Assembly: GCF_031846185.1 (NCBI RefSeq)
Contig: NZ_JAVRIF010000001.1
Span: 434,001-498,000 of the forward strand
DNA length: 64,000 bases
Reading direction: 5' to 3'
Source of the DNA: Thalassotalea_H castellviae
Lineage (GTDB): Bacteria > Pseudomonadota > Gammaproteobacteria > Enterobacterales > Alteromonadaceae
The translations under genes and the position numbers were made by a program. The notes under the pieces are model-generated. The model saw only the letters and a program-made list of their open reading frames with translations, had not been told where the DNA came from and made no database searches. Each line of letters opens with the position of its first letter. Position 1 is the stretch's first letter. Of this stretch, positions 18,593 through 27,436 are shown piece after piece.

Positions 18593-18777
18593 AAGTCTTC
18601 TGGGATGTTTGTATGTTAACTATGTCCCTGAGCCGATAAGTTTTACCTATGGAAATTGACATTTAGCTATTGTGCAAACCCGGCTCGTATCGGGAAGCCT
18701 ACGGTTGAAAAGATATTTCCGCCCTGAACACACGGTGTTCAGGACTAAAGTCGACTGCGGCATTCTGGAAGTCTTAC
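18593..18777 (+). ncRNA. ssrS: 6S RNA
   Basis: This regulatory RNA mimics an open promoter and sequesters sigma-70 RNA polymerase in stationary phase. The ends pair: AAGTCTTCTGGGATG at the 5' side with CATTCTGGAAGTCTT at the 3' side, using G-U pairs and one mismatch. Conserved blocks include CCCTGAGCCGATA and GGGAAGCCT. An apical hairpin CCTGAACACACGGTGTTCAGG and the 3' block CTGCGGCATTCTGG are also present. Its position downstream of zapA fits the family. The usual downstream gene ygfA (5-formyl-THF cyclo-ligase) is not here; murI follows instead. Ends are accurate to a few bases. Confidence 0.93.
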
Positions 18778-18960
18778 CTTTCTTATATTTTATTGAAAAT
18801 TCGAATATTTAGTTTCCACCCTAGCCTTCTTATAAAAAGATATTTCCGCGCAACGCTAAAAGCCACGAAAGAAATAAAATATCTGTGAACCGCTAACTTC
18901 ATCTTTACTTTAATGCTTAACTCCCTATAACATCACCATTAGTCATTAACTATTACTCTT

Positions 18961-19788
18961 TTGGTTATAAACACGTTGCCTTCAGACACATTCACTCATA
19001 ATACAAATGCTCCGATAGGTATTTTCGACTCTGGAGTTGGCGGCTTGTCTATTGCAAAACGCATTTCTGAACATTTACCTAACGAACAACTCATTTATTT
19101 TGCTGATTCACAGTTTGCCCCGTATGGTGATATTTCCAATCAACAAATCATTGAACGGGTAAATTTTATTGCCGATACGTTAATAACCAAACAATGTAAA
19201 GCAATAGTGATTGCTTGTAATACGGCGACTGTCAATGCCATTGATCAATTAAGAAATCGTGTAACCCTCCCTATCATTGGTGTTGAACCGGCAATTAAAC
19301 CGGCAGCAAGGATTAGTACAACCCAAAAAATAGGTATTTTAGTCACTCAAGCCACGGCAAACAACGCCCGCTTCTTAGCCTTAGTAGAACAATATAAAAA
19401 TGGTGCACAAGTCTTTATTCAGCCCTGTTTGGGCTTAGTTGAATTGATCGAGCAAGGTCTGCAAACATCAGATAAATTTATTCATTTACTTGAACAGTAT
19501 CTTGCCCCTTTGATTGCTCAAGGGATTGATACACTTGTATTAGGCTGTACTCATTATCCATTTATGAGCGAGGCGATCAAAAAGATAATGCCAAGTGGTA
19601 TTGAACTTATTGAAACCGCTACGCCTGTGAGTGAACAGTTAAAAAGGCAACTAATTAAACATCACTTGCTTGCAAAAAAAACATCGAATTTAGCACATCA
19701 GTTTTATAGCTCGTCGGAAACCCCAACGCAAAATAAAATATTTTCTCAATTATGGGGAACAAGTATTAATGTTGAATTATACAAATAA
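18961..19788 (+). CDS. murI: Glutamate racemase
   Basis: This cytosolic cofactor-independent racemase makes D-glutamate for peptidoglycan. It has the family motifs IGIFDSGVGGLSIAKRI and YFADSQFAPYG. The two catalytic cysteines are in VIACNTATVNA and LGCTHYPF. At 275 residues the length is normal. The start is uncertain: the frame opens at TTG 18961 and another TTG lies at 18976. No good Shine-Dalgarno sequence marks either, and no ATG precedes the conserved APIGIFDSG block. Confidence 0.93.
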   Translation: MVINTLPSDTFTHNTNAPIGIFDSGVGGLSIAKRISEHLPNEQLIYFADSQFAPYGDISNQQIIERVNFIADTLITKQCKAIVIACNTATVNAIDQLRNRVTLPIIGVEPAIKPAARISTTQKIGILVTQATANNARFLALVEQYKNGAQVFIQPCLGLVELIEQGLQTSDKFIHLLEQYLAPLIAQGIDTLVLGCTHYPFMSEAIKKIMPSGIELIETATPVSEQLKRQLIKHHLLAKKTSNLAHQFYSSSETPTQNKIFSQLWGTSINVELYK

Positions 19789-19854
19789 AACAATCAGTTA
19801 ATAAGTATACCTCCGTTAAAGTTGTTAGATATATCATTTAAGTTTAAGCCATTT

Positions 19855-19870
19855 AGACGTCTAGGCGTAA
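19855..19870 (+). promoter_or_regulatory. MetJ operator (met box) upstream of metK
   Basis: A perfect met box AGACGTCT (19855-19862) is followed at once by a second partial box AGGCGTAA. MetJ dimers bind adjacent 8-bp boxes cooperatively with S-adenosylmethionine as corepressor. The site lies about 90 bases before metK, so product feedback on metK transcription is expected. Confidence 0.75.
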
Positions 19871-19955
19871 AAAACTAGAAATATTTTAAAACTCGGGTTA
19901 CAATTCATTTTATTGAATAAAGTACTATTTTAACCAGCTTAATTTCCGAGGGTTT

Positions 19956-21143
19956 ATGTCTAAACATTATTTTACTTCAGAGTCTGTTTCTGAAGGTCAT
20001 CCTGATAAAATTGCCGATCAGATCTCTGATGCCGTGTTAGATGCGATTATCGCGAAAGATAAATTTGCACGTGTTGCCTGTGAAACTATGGTAAAAACCG
20101 GCGTAGCGATTATTTCGGGTGAAGTTTCTACAACAGCTTGGGTTGATTTAGAAGACTTAACACGTAAAGTGATTACTGATATTGGCTATACCTCATCTGA
20201 TGTTGGTTTTGACGGCGATACCTGTGGCATCATGAATTTGATTGGCCAACAATCACCAGAAATCGCGCAAGGTGTAGATCGCGTAAAACCTGAAGATCAA
20301 GGAGCTGGTGATCAAGGGTTAATGTTTGGTTACGCAACTAACGAAACAGAAACGTTAATGCCTGCACCATTATTTTATTCACACCGTTTAGTTGAAAGAC
20401 AGGCTGAAATGCGTAAATCAGGTGTTTTGCCTTGGTTACGTCCAGATGCAAAATCTCAAGTAACTTTCATCTATGAAGATAATAAGCCAGTTGCCATTGA
20501 CGCGGTAGTATTATCAACCCAGCACAATCCTGAGATTTCTCAAGAAGATTTGCATGAAGCGGTAATGGAAAACATCATTAAAGCTGTATTACCTGCTGAA
20601 ATGTTAACGCCTGAAACCAAGTATTTTATCAACCCAACCGGTCGTTTTGTTATAGGTGGTCCTGTGGGTGATTGTGGTTTAACCGGACGTAAAATAATTG
20701 TAGATACCTATGGCGGTATGGCTCGTCATGGTGGCGGCGCTTTTTCAGGTAAAGATCCATCAAAAGTTGATCGCAGTGCTGCTTATGCGGGTCGTTACGT
20801 TGCAAAAAACATTGTAGCTTCAGGCTTAGCTGATCGTTGTGAAATTCAAGTGTCTTATGCCATTGGGGTTGCTGAGCCAACGTCTATTTCAGTTGAAACA
20901 TTTGGCACAGGAAAGGTGTCTGAAGAGCGTTTAATTGAATTGGTCCGTGAGCATTTTGACTTACGTCCTTACGGTATCACAAAAATGTTAGATTTATTAC
21001 ATCCTATGTACCGCCAAACAGCGGCATATGGTCACTTTGGTCGTGAGCCTTTTGAAATGACGGTTGGTGACGATACCTTTACGGCCTTTTCATGGGAGAA
21101 AACCGATAAAGCTGAGGCATTGAAAGCTTCAGCGGGACTATAA
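19956..21143 (+). CDS. metK: S-adenosylmethionine synthetase
   Basis: The enzyme makes S-adenosylmethionine from methionine and ATP in the cytosol. The 395-residue protein begins [17 protein letters not shown]. It contains the ATP-binding motif [12 protein letters not shown] and the P-loop-like [16 protein letters not shown]. The preceding intergenic region has a MetJ box and a bidirectional terminator follows. No defect is visible. Confidence 0.98.
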   Translation: MSKHYFTSESVSEGHPDKIADQISDAVLDAIIAKDKFARVACETMVKTGVAIISGEVSTTAWVDLEDLTRKVITDIGYTSSDVGFDGDTCGIMNLIGQQSPEIAQGVDRVKPEDQGAGDQGLMFGYATNETETLMPAPLFYSHRLVERQAEMRKSGVLPWLRPDAKSQVTFIYEDNKPVAIDAVVLSTQHNPEISQEDLHEAVMENIIKAVLPAEMLTPETKYFINPTGRFVIGGPVGDCGLTGRKIIVDTYGGMARHGGGAFSGKDPSKVDRSAAYAGRYVAKNIVASGLADRCEIQVSYAIGVAEPTSISVETFGTGKVSEERLIELVREHFDLRPYGITKMLDLLHPMYRQTAAYGHFGREPFEMTVGDDTFTAFSWEKTDKAEALKASAGL

Positions 21144-21169
21144 ACGTTAATTATCTAATCGCTTGAAAC

Positions 21170-21197
21170 AAAAAACCGACATTTACGTCGGTTTTTT
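21170..21197. terminator. Bidirectional terminator between metK and the ABC permease gene
   Basis: AAAACCGAC and GTCGGTTTT pair around a short loop, with a run of A before and of T after the stem. It can therefore act for both convergent genes. Confidence 0.85.
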
Positions 21198-21232
21198 TAT
21201 GGGTACAAGTTCATTAACCTGGCATAGAATAT

Positions 21233-23749
21233 CTATTCATAACGAAGTGATTTTATCGGATTTTTTCTTGCGACATTAATAGCATTACTGCCCACGGTAA
21301 ACCAAGCAATTAACATTGAAATAGCACCAACAACAAAGCATAAAGGGATTAACCACCAAGACTCTAACCTATATGGAAACGCTTCAAGCCAATCAAGCAT
21401 CACAAAGGCTGCAATTGGCCAAGCAATTAAATTCCCGATAACTACGGGTTTAGAAAATTGCCAGATAAGTAAAGTAACGATTTGAGATGCATTCGCTCCC
21501 ATTACTTTTCTGATCCCTATTTCTTTTGTTCTGCGTTCAACAGTAAAGGCAGAGAGGCCAAAAAGCCCCAAACATGCCACTAAAATGGCTAATACTGAAA
21601 AAGCTAAAAATAATTGTGCCGTGGTTTTTTCAACTTGATATTGAGCCGCCATCATTTCACTTAAAAACTCCATTTCGATAGGCTGCATAGGAACATTGCG
21701 TTTCCAAATTTGGGTTATATCTTCCATAACCTTACCTGGGTTCGAACTATTAAAGCTAATGCTTGCAACGTTAAATCGACGTGGGTTTAACGTATAAACA
21801 GTCGAGCGAATACCAAATTTAATCGATCTAAAATGTAAATCAGGGATAACACCAATAATGGTTAACTGACGTTGACCTGAGATCAGTGTTTTACCTATTG
21901 CATCTTCAGCTTTATCAAAGCCTAAATTTTTAGCGGCACTTAAATTTAATATCGCACTTGCTTTATTAACCTGATCATCATTCGATGAATTTTCCGAGAT
22001 AGCTTTAAATGCGTCACTCCCATATGCTTCATTAAATAAACGTCCTGCAATGGGCTTCACTTGATACGCTTCGAAAAAGCCAAAGCCCATATTATGATAA
22101 TTAATAAACCGCTGTTCATTAGCCGTTTGACTACCCTGATTTTCTAATAATTTAAAATCAGTATTGTTTTCATTATCTTGCGTCGGTGCTTCAGATGAAA
22201 ACACAACTGAGCTAACTTGAGGTAAATTAAGCAATTCTTGCTTTAAGCTGGATAAATTATCACGCGCAGGACGAATATTAAGTATTAATTTATTATCGCT
22301 TTGATAACCAACGTCAACATTATTTGAATAAAGCGTTTGACCATAAACAACAATGGTTGATATCACTAAAATAATTGAAGTGGCAAATTGAAACACAACT
22401 AACACAGTACGAAACTTGGCTGAATTGCCCGATTCAGCACTTTTACTCGATTTTAAAATATGACCGGGTAAAAAACGCGATAAATAAAGTGCTGGATACA
22501 AACCTGCCCCTAAGCCAACTAATGCGGTAACGGCTAATAAACTACCTAACATGAGTGGGTCATTTAGCAAATGAAAACTCAGCTCTTTTCCTATGATTTG
22601 GTTATAAAAAGGTAAGACTAATTCAACGGCTACTAACGCAAATATTAAGGCGATTAACGCGATCGCGATCGCTTCACTTAAAAACTGCACGGCCACTTGA
22701 AAACGAGATGCACCTAAGACTTTACGCATGGCAACTTCACGGGCTCGTTTACTGGCTTTAGCAGTCGATAGATTCATAAAGTTTATACAAGCAATCAATA
22801 ACACTAAGCCGGTAACGATAATAAAAGTATTGATCATTTTTGCATCCCCCATCGGAGTCAAATCTCCCATGTTGCCTGCATGTTTTTTGGCATGTAAATG
22901 CAATTGAGTTAACGCCATCAATCGAAGTTCTACAAAGTTAGACACTTTCATCGTGTTGTTTAACCCAGACATTCTATCTTTATACATTTCCACAAATGGA
23001 CTTTCATTATTTAGCCAATACACCATTCTTTCTTGCAATTTATCAATAGAGGTATTTTCTGTGAGTTTAAAGTAGGTATATACATTGACACTAGTCCATG
23101 TATGTAAGGTTCCTGTATCGTTGACGAATAATGCTGGGTTTAAGCGTATTATAAAATTCATATTAAGGTGTGTTGCATTCGGTAAGTCTTTAATAACACC
23201 TGCAATAGGCACCGTTGAGGGCCCTCCAGATAGGCAACAAAATGTTAATGTTTCGCCAACAACGGCTGTTTTTCCAAAATACTTGATTGCCATTTCTTCC
23301 GTAATAACAAGATCCATCGGCTTTGAAAACGAGCTAGCTTTATCACCATGAACAAAAGGTAAATCAAAAACATCAAAAAAACTTCCATCAACCATAGTTC
23401 CTTGTTCAGAAAAGCCTTCACCGTTTTGTTGAATAGTAGTACCAAATTGAATAAACCGAACGCCCGCCTCAACTTCGTTTTGAGCATAATCACGAATAGC
23501 TTCCATCATGCGGCCAGCTGAACGAACCGTTAAAAAATCAGGTTGATCACCCATTTTATAAGCCGTATGTAAACGAACAATACGATCACTGTCTTTTATC
23601 CATTGATCAAAGCCCATCTCTTCTCGAACAAACAGCATAATTAAAATGCAACTCATTAAGCCGATAGATAAACCGAAAATATTGATGGCTGAGAACATGC
23701 GATTTTTTAGCATATTGCGCCATGCTGTCACTAAATAATTTTTAAACAT
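21233..23749 (-). CDS. MacB/FtsX-type ABC transporter permease, duplicated domain form
   Basis: This 838-residue inner-membrane protein has two MacB_PCD-FtsX halves. The first begins YLVTAWRNMLKNRMFSAINI with one membrane segment and a periplasmic domain. It has three membrane segments between about residues 310 and 430 containing KRAREVAMRKVLGASR. The second half repeats the pattern near residue 460 and ends with VERRTKEIGIRKVMGANASQ and further membrane segments. Such permeases couple ATP hydrolysis to mechanical work on periplasmic substrates. It is the last gene of the adaptor-ATPase-permease unit. The double-length form is most common in Bacteroidetes but also occurs in Alteromonadales. 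Confidence 0.88.
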   Translation of the reverse strand: MFKNYLVTAWRNMLKNRMFSAINIFGLSIGLMSCILIMLFVREEMGFDQWIKDSDRIVRLHTAYKMGDQPDFLTVRSAGRMMEAIRDYAQNEVEAGVRFIQFGTTIQQNGEGFSEQGTMVDGSFFDVFDLPFVHGDKASSFSKPMDLVITEEMAIKYFGKTAVVGETLTFCCLSGGPSTVPIAGVIKDLPNATHLNMNFIIRLNPALFVNDTGTLHTWTSVNVYTYFKLTENTSIDKLQERMVYWLNNESPFVEMYKDRMSGLNNTMKVSNFVELRLMALTQLHLHAKKHAGNMGDLTPMGDAKMINTFIIVTGLVLLIACINFMNLSTAKASKRAREVAMRKVLGASRFQVAVQFLSEAIAIALIALIFALVAVELVLPFYNQIIGKELSFHLLNDPLMLGSLLAVTALVGLGAGLYPALYLSRFLPGHILKSSKSAESGNSAKFRTVLVVFQFATSIILVISTIVVYGQTLYSNNVDVGYQSDNKLILNIRPARDNLSSLKQELLNLPQVSSVVFSSEAPTQDNENNTDFKLLENQGSQTANEQRFINYHNMGFGFFEAYQVKPIAGRLFNEAYGSDAFKAISENSSNDDQVNKASAILNLSAAKNLGFDKAEDAIGKTLISGQRQLTIIGVIPDLHFRSIKFGIRSTVYTLNPRRFNVASISFNSSNPGKVMEDITQIWKRNVPMQPIEMEFLSEMMAAQYQVEKTTAQLFLAFSVLAILVACLGLFGLSAFTVERRTKEIGIRKVMGANASQIVTLLIWQFSKPVVIGNLIAWPIAAFVMLDWLEAFPYRLESWWLIPLCFVVGAISMLIAWFTVGSNAINVARKNPIKSLRYE

Positions 23750-23761
23750 AATAACCTCGAC

Positions 23762-24442
23762 TTATGCCGCTTTAACGTTTTCAGTTACAACCTTGCCATC
23801 AAATAAATTTATGGTGCGTCGGGCATAATCTGCATGTGAAGGACTATGCGTCACCATTACGATAGTGGTGCCTTCATCGTTTAAAGCTTGCAACATTTCC
23901 ATCACTTCTTGACCATTGGCGCTGTCTAAATTTCCGGTGGGCTCATCCGCCAAAATCATCGCTTGATCTCCCACCACTGCCCGAGCAACTGCGACTCGTT
24001 GTTGTTGTCCCCCTGAAAGCTGACTTGGCATATGTTTAGCTCGATGTGCAATGCCAACCTTATCCATCACGTTTAGAACACGCTCTTTTCTTTCGGCTGC
24101 GGGGATATTGTGATAAAGCAACGCTAACTCGATATTTTCTTCAACGGTAAGTTCATCAATCAAATTGAAATTTTGAAAAATAAAGCCAATATTCTTTTTT
24201 CGAATAACAGACAGTTGTGCTTCGCTGTAAGTTGAAATTTCTTCATCATCGAAAAAATATTGTCCCCCTGAAGGGGAGTCGAGCATACCAATGGTATTTA
24301 ATAAGGTAGATTTGCCACAACCTGACGGCCCCATAATAGCGACGAATTCTCCTTTTTCAATTTCGATATTTATATTATTTAATGCGGTTGTTTCAACATT
24401 GTCAGTTTGAAAGACTCTTGATAAGTTGTGTAATTTCAACAT
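23762..24442 (-). CDS. ABC transporter ATP-binding protein, MacB/LolD type
   Basis: The 226-residue ATPase energises the neighbouring permease. It has Walker A GPSGCGKST, Q-loop FIFQNFNLI, signature LSGGQQQRVAVARA, Walker B MILADEPTGNLD and switch histidine in VMVTHSPSHA. All catalytic elements are intact. It is 12 bases from the permease gene and downstream of the adaptor gene. Confidence 0.93.
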   Translation of the reverse strand: MLKLHNLSRVFQTDNVETTALNNINIEIEKGEFVAIMGPSGCGKSTLLNTIGMLDSPSGGQYFFDDEEISTYSEAQLSVIRKKNIGFIFQNFNLIDELTVEENIELALLYHNIPAAERKERVLNVMDKVGIAHRAKHMPSQLSGGQQQRVAVARAVVGDQAMILADEPTGNLDSANGQEVMEMLQALNDEGTTIVMVTHSPSHADYARRTINLFDGKVVTENVKAA

Positions 24443-24526
24443 ATTAAATTCCTGCTTCGTTCGTTATATTTTTCATTATTGATTAAAGTTAGCGGTTAAA
24501 GTCAGCGACTGAAGTACGCTTAAACA

Positions 24527-25834
24527 TTAAAGTGCTAGCCGTTGCATATCTTGATAACTGGTATATGGGCTAGTTACGATTTTTTCGCCAACTTCTAAAC
24601 CGTCAAGCACCTCTATAAATTGATTATTTCTTCGTCCTAACCGAATTGAACGTCTTACCGCTTCGCTACCATCTTCAGCAACAACAAAAACCCATTTTCC
24701 GCCCGTATCTTGATAAAAGGCACCATTGGGGATCAAGGTCGCTGAGCTTGCATCGCCTAAGGTCAGTTTGGTTTGTAAGGTTTGTCCTCGTCTGATACCA
24801 GGCGGTTGTTGATCTTCGAATTTGAAATCAATCTCAAATTGCCCGTTTTGTACTTGCGGATAAATTTTGGCAATGGTTAGAGGATAAAAATCACCATTAT
24901 TTTCATATTGCGCTAACTGGCCAATGTCTACTCGTCCTAAGTAAAATTCGTCAATAAAGGCTGTGACTTTATAATCATTTGGAGTGTCTATTTGTCCTAG
25001 ACGTTCACCCCGACCAATGCTCTGCCCTATTTCAACATTAAAGCCAGATAAAGTGCCATTAACGGGCGCTCGAACATTCATGTTATCTAAATTTTGTCGA
25101 GAGATGGCCAAGTTGCTTTCTAAGCGTTGGCTCGTGTCTTTTAGAAAAGCAAGCTGCTCTTCTTGCATTTTAGTATCGGAAGCTTGGCTTTCTAACGTTA
25201 ACGTTAAACGACTTTTATACCACTGTAAGGTGTCAAAAGTGTCATCGTATTTTGACTGCATAATAGCGCCACTGCTCACTAAAGCTGCCTCACGCTTAAG
25301 TTGGCGAGTTAACATTTTTATTTGATAATTGATATCAACTAAATTACGTTTATGCTGCAATCTGTTTTGCTCTAAACTCAATTCAATTGAGCGCATGTTA
25401 TTTAATTGTTCAGCAACTCTTGCTTCATTTCCTAACACGTTTAATTGCAATGAGGCATTTGAAAGTTCAACAATAAGTGCGCCTGCCGTTAATTTTGCAC
25501 CATCTTCAACTAAAATTCTTTCGACCCGACCACCTTCAACCGCATCTAAAAAAACAGTTTTAGCTGGAATAACTCTGCCTCTAACCGGTATAAAGTCTTC
25601 AAATATTCCTTCACTTACTGTTGAAATAACAATACGTTGGCTATCCACTTTCAGAGTTTTTCCTGATGGAGTGGAAAAAACACTATAGCCAATGTAAAGC
25701 AAAATAAGGATACCGATAAAGATCATCACACGCTTAGTGTGACTTTTTTGATGCTCAACCACCTTGTCCATACTTGCACCAGAGACAGAGGCTTTCGCGG
25801 TAACAGCAGTTAAGGGTGTTTCTTTACTTGTCAT
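24527..25834 (-). CDS. Periplasmic adaptor (HlyD/MacA-type membrane fusion protein)
   Basis: This 435-residue protein has one N-terminal membrane anchor (VMIFIGILILLYIGYSVF). A barrel-sandwich lipoyl-like half, DGAKLTAGALIVELSN, and its partner VRAPVNGTLSGFNVEIGQSI flank a coiled-coil hairpin (about residues 135-265). Beta-barrel and membrane-proximal domains follow, ending GLEVGEKIVTSPY. It would link the ABC permease to an outer-membrane channel. It is the first gene behind a predicted sigma-54 promoter. Confidence 0.88.
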   Translation of the reverse strand: MTSKETPLTAVTAKASVSGASMDKVVEHQKSHTKRVMIFIGILILLYIGYSVFSTPSGKTLKVDSQRIVISTVSEGIFEDFIPVRGRVIPAKTVFLDAVEGGRVERILVEDGAKLTAGALIVELSNASLQLNVLGNEARVAEQLNNMRSIELSLEQNRLQHKRNLVDINYQIKMLTRQLKREAALVSSGAIMQSKYDDTFDTLQWYKSRLTLTLESQASDTKMQEEQLAFLKDTSQRLESNLAISRQNLDNMNVRAPVNGTLSGFNVEIGQSIGRGERLGQIDTPNDYKVTAFIDEFYLGRVDIGQLAQYENNGDFYPLTIAKIYPQVQNGQFEIDFKFEDQQPPGIRRGQTLQTKLTLGDASSATLIPNGAFYQDTGGKWVFVVAEDGSEAVRRSIRLGRRNNQFIEVLDGLEVGEKIVTSPYTSYQDMQRLAL

Positions 25835-25872
25835 AACGTTTATCGATTCCTTCTTATTAATAAAGAATGAAG

Positions 25873-25888
25873 TACAATAAACGTTCCA
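25873..25888 (-). promoter_or_regulatory. Sigma-54 promoter of the efflux operon
   Basis: On the minus strand TGGAACGTTTATTGTA matches the -24/-12 consensus TGGCACGNNNNTTGCW at all but two defined positions, with the correct 10-base spacing between GG and GT. It ends about 40 bases before the adaptor start codon. The divergent gene encodes a GAFTGA-containing activator. Confidence 0.7.
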
Positions 25889-25950
25889 AAAATTAAGTTA
25901 TTGATAAATAAGCACTTAATTTTATTTTATTCGATATACTCGAATTCTAC

Positions 25951-25987
25951 TGTACGTTATCGAACAGTGGCTGTACGATAATGAACA
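25951..25987. promoter_or_regulatory. Two tandem 16-bp dyads, predicted enhancer sites of the NtrC-type regulator
   Basis: TGTACGTTATCGAACA (25951-25966) and TGTACGATAATGAACA (25972-25987) are near-identical, each with TGT...ACA dyad ends. Their centres are 21 bases apart, two helical turns. They lie about 85-125 bases upstream of the predicted sigma-54 start site, the usual place for enhancer-binding proteins. They also lie just upstream of the regulator gene itself, so autoregulation is possible. Confidence 0.65.
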
Positions 25988-26014
25988 CTTTTAATCGTAA
26001 AAAGACAAATTTTT

Positions 26015-27436
26015 GTGAAAGAAAACGGCAGAATTTTAATTGTTGATGACGACGATGATATTTTAACGGCAGGAAAATTATTACTGAAACGCAAATTTTC
26101 GCATATCAGTACCTGTAATTTACCAGAACATATTCCTGCTTTTATACAAAACCAAGATTTTGACGTTATCTTGTTGGATATGAATTTTGGTCCAGGTGAA
26201 AGTACCGGTAAACAAGGGTTCTATTGGTTAAAAAAAATTTTAGCGATCAAACCAGAAAGTATTATCATCATGATCACAGCGCATGGCGGTGTTGATGTTG
26301 CCGTTGAAGCAATGAAACTAGGCGCAACTGATTTTATCGCTAAGCCTTGGCAAAATGAAAAAGTAATCGCCACCTTATCTACCGCGATTCAATTAGGGCA
26401 AACTCGAACTGAAGCCCAAGCATTAAGACAAAAAAATAATATCTTGATAGCAGCCAGCAATCAGGTCAATCAACCGCTACTTATCGGCGATTCAACCGCA
26501 TTAACAGAGATAAAAAGCTTAATTAAACGAAGTGCACCTACTGAGGCTAATATTTTAATTCTCGGAGAAAATGGCACGGGAAAAGAACTTGTTGCCAGAG
26601 AAATACATCAACAAAGTTTACGTGCAAATAACATTTTTATGTCGGTAGATTTAGGTGCTATCTCTGAAAGTTTATTTGAAAGCGAGTTGTTTGGTCATAA
26701 AAAAGGCGCATTTACCGGCGCCCAACATGATCGGATAGGACGTTTAAAAGCCGCAGATGGCGGCACCTTGTTTTTAGATGAAATAGGCAATTTACCCTTA
26801 CACCTTCAAGCAAAGCTATTAACCGTGTTAGAGCAAAGAGAAGTAACGCCGTTAGGAGAAAATAAAGCCATCCCGTTTGACGTTAGAATTGTGTGTGCGA
26901 CGAATCTTGCAAAAGATAAACTTCAAAATGAAAGTATTTTTAGACAAGATTTATTGTTTCGTTTAAATACGGTTGAAGTAAACTTACCCCCCCTGCGCGA
27001 GAGGATCGATGACATTAAACCAATTAGCGAGTATTTCATCCAGTTGTATGGAAAAAAGTATCATAAAGCTAATTTAAGTATTTCAGCTGCAACTATTAAA
27101 CGTTTACAACAAGAGCAATGGCTAGGCAACATAAGAGCCCTAAGGCACGCAATTGAACGCGCAGTGATAATGTCTGACAATCAAACCTTGACGATAGATG
27201 ACTTTCAATTAACTGATGCAAGTTCAGCCCCTTCAACGAATCACAACAAAGAGTTCAGTATTGATAATCATGAAGATAAGCAATTTTTTCGGGGTGAATT
27301 AAATTTAGAATCAATCGAAAAGCAAACCATACACCAGGCATTAAAAAAACATCGATACAATATTTCACATTCAGCCAAGGAGCTAGGTTTAACAAGAGCG
27401 GCACTTTATAGAAGGATGGAAAAACATGGGCTTTAA
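26015..27436 (+). CDS. Sigma-54-dependent response regulator, NtrC family
   Basis: The 473-residue regulator has three domains. The receiver (1-115) contains an acidic DDDDD cluster at 11-15, phosphoacceptor Asp55 in VILLDMNFG and Lys110. The AAA+ domain has Walker A GENGTGK at 184-190, the sigma-54 contact loop GAFTGA at 231-236 and Walker B GGTLFLDEIG. The C-terminal Fis-type HTH is NISHSAKELGLTRAALYRRM. The start is GTG. Intact GAFTGA means it should activate sigma-54 promoters, and one lies in front of the divergent efflux operon. The kinase gene overlaps its 3' end by 11 bases. Confidence 0.93.
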   Translation: MKENGRILIVDDDDDILTAGKLLLKRKFSHISTCNLPEHIPAFIQNQDFDVILLDMNFGPGESTGKQGFYWLKKILAIKPESIIIMITAHGGVDVAVEAMKLGATDFIAKPWQNEKVIATLSTAIQLGQTRTEAQALRQKNNILIAASNQVNQPLLIGDSTALTEIKSLIKRSAPTEANILILGENGTGKELVAREIHQQSLRANNIFMSVDLGAISESLFESELFGHKKGAFTGAQHDRIGRLKAADGGTLFLDEIGNLPLHLQAKLLTVLEQREVTPLGENKAIPFDVRIVCATNLAKDKLQNESIFRQDLLFRLNTVEVNLPPLRERIDDIKPISEYFIQLYGKKYHKANLSISAATIKRLQQEQWLGNIRALRHAIERAVIMSDNQTLTIDDFQLTDASSAPSTNHNKEFSIDNHEDKQFFRGELNLESIEKQTIHQALKKHRYNISHSAKELGLTRAALYRRMEKHGL

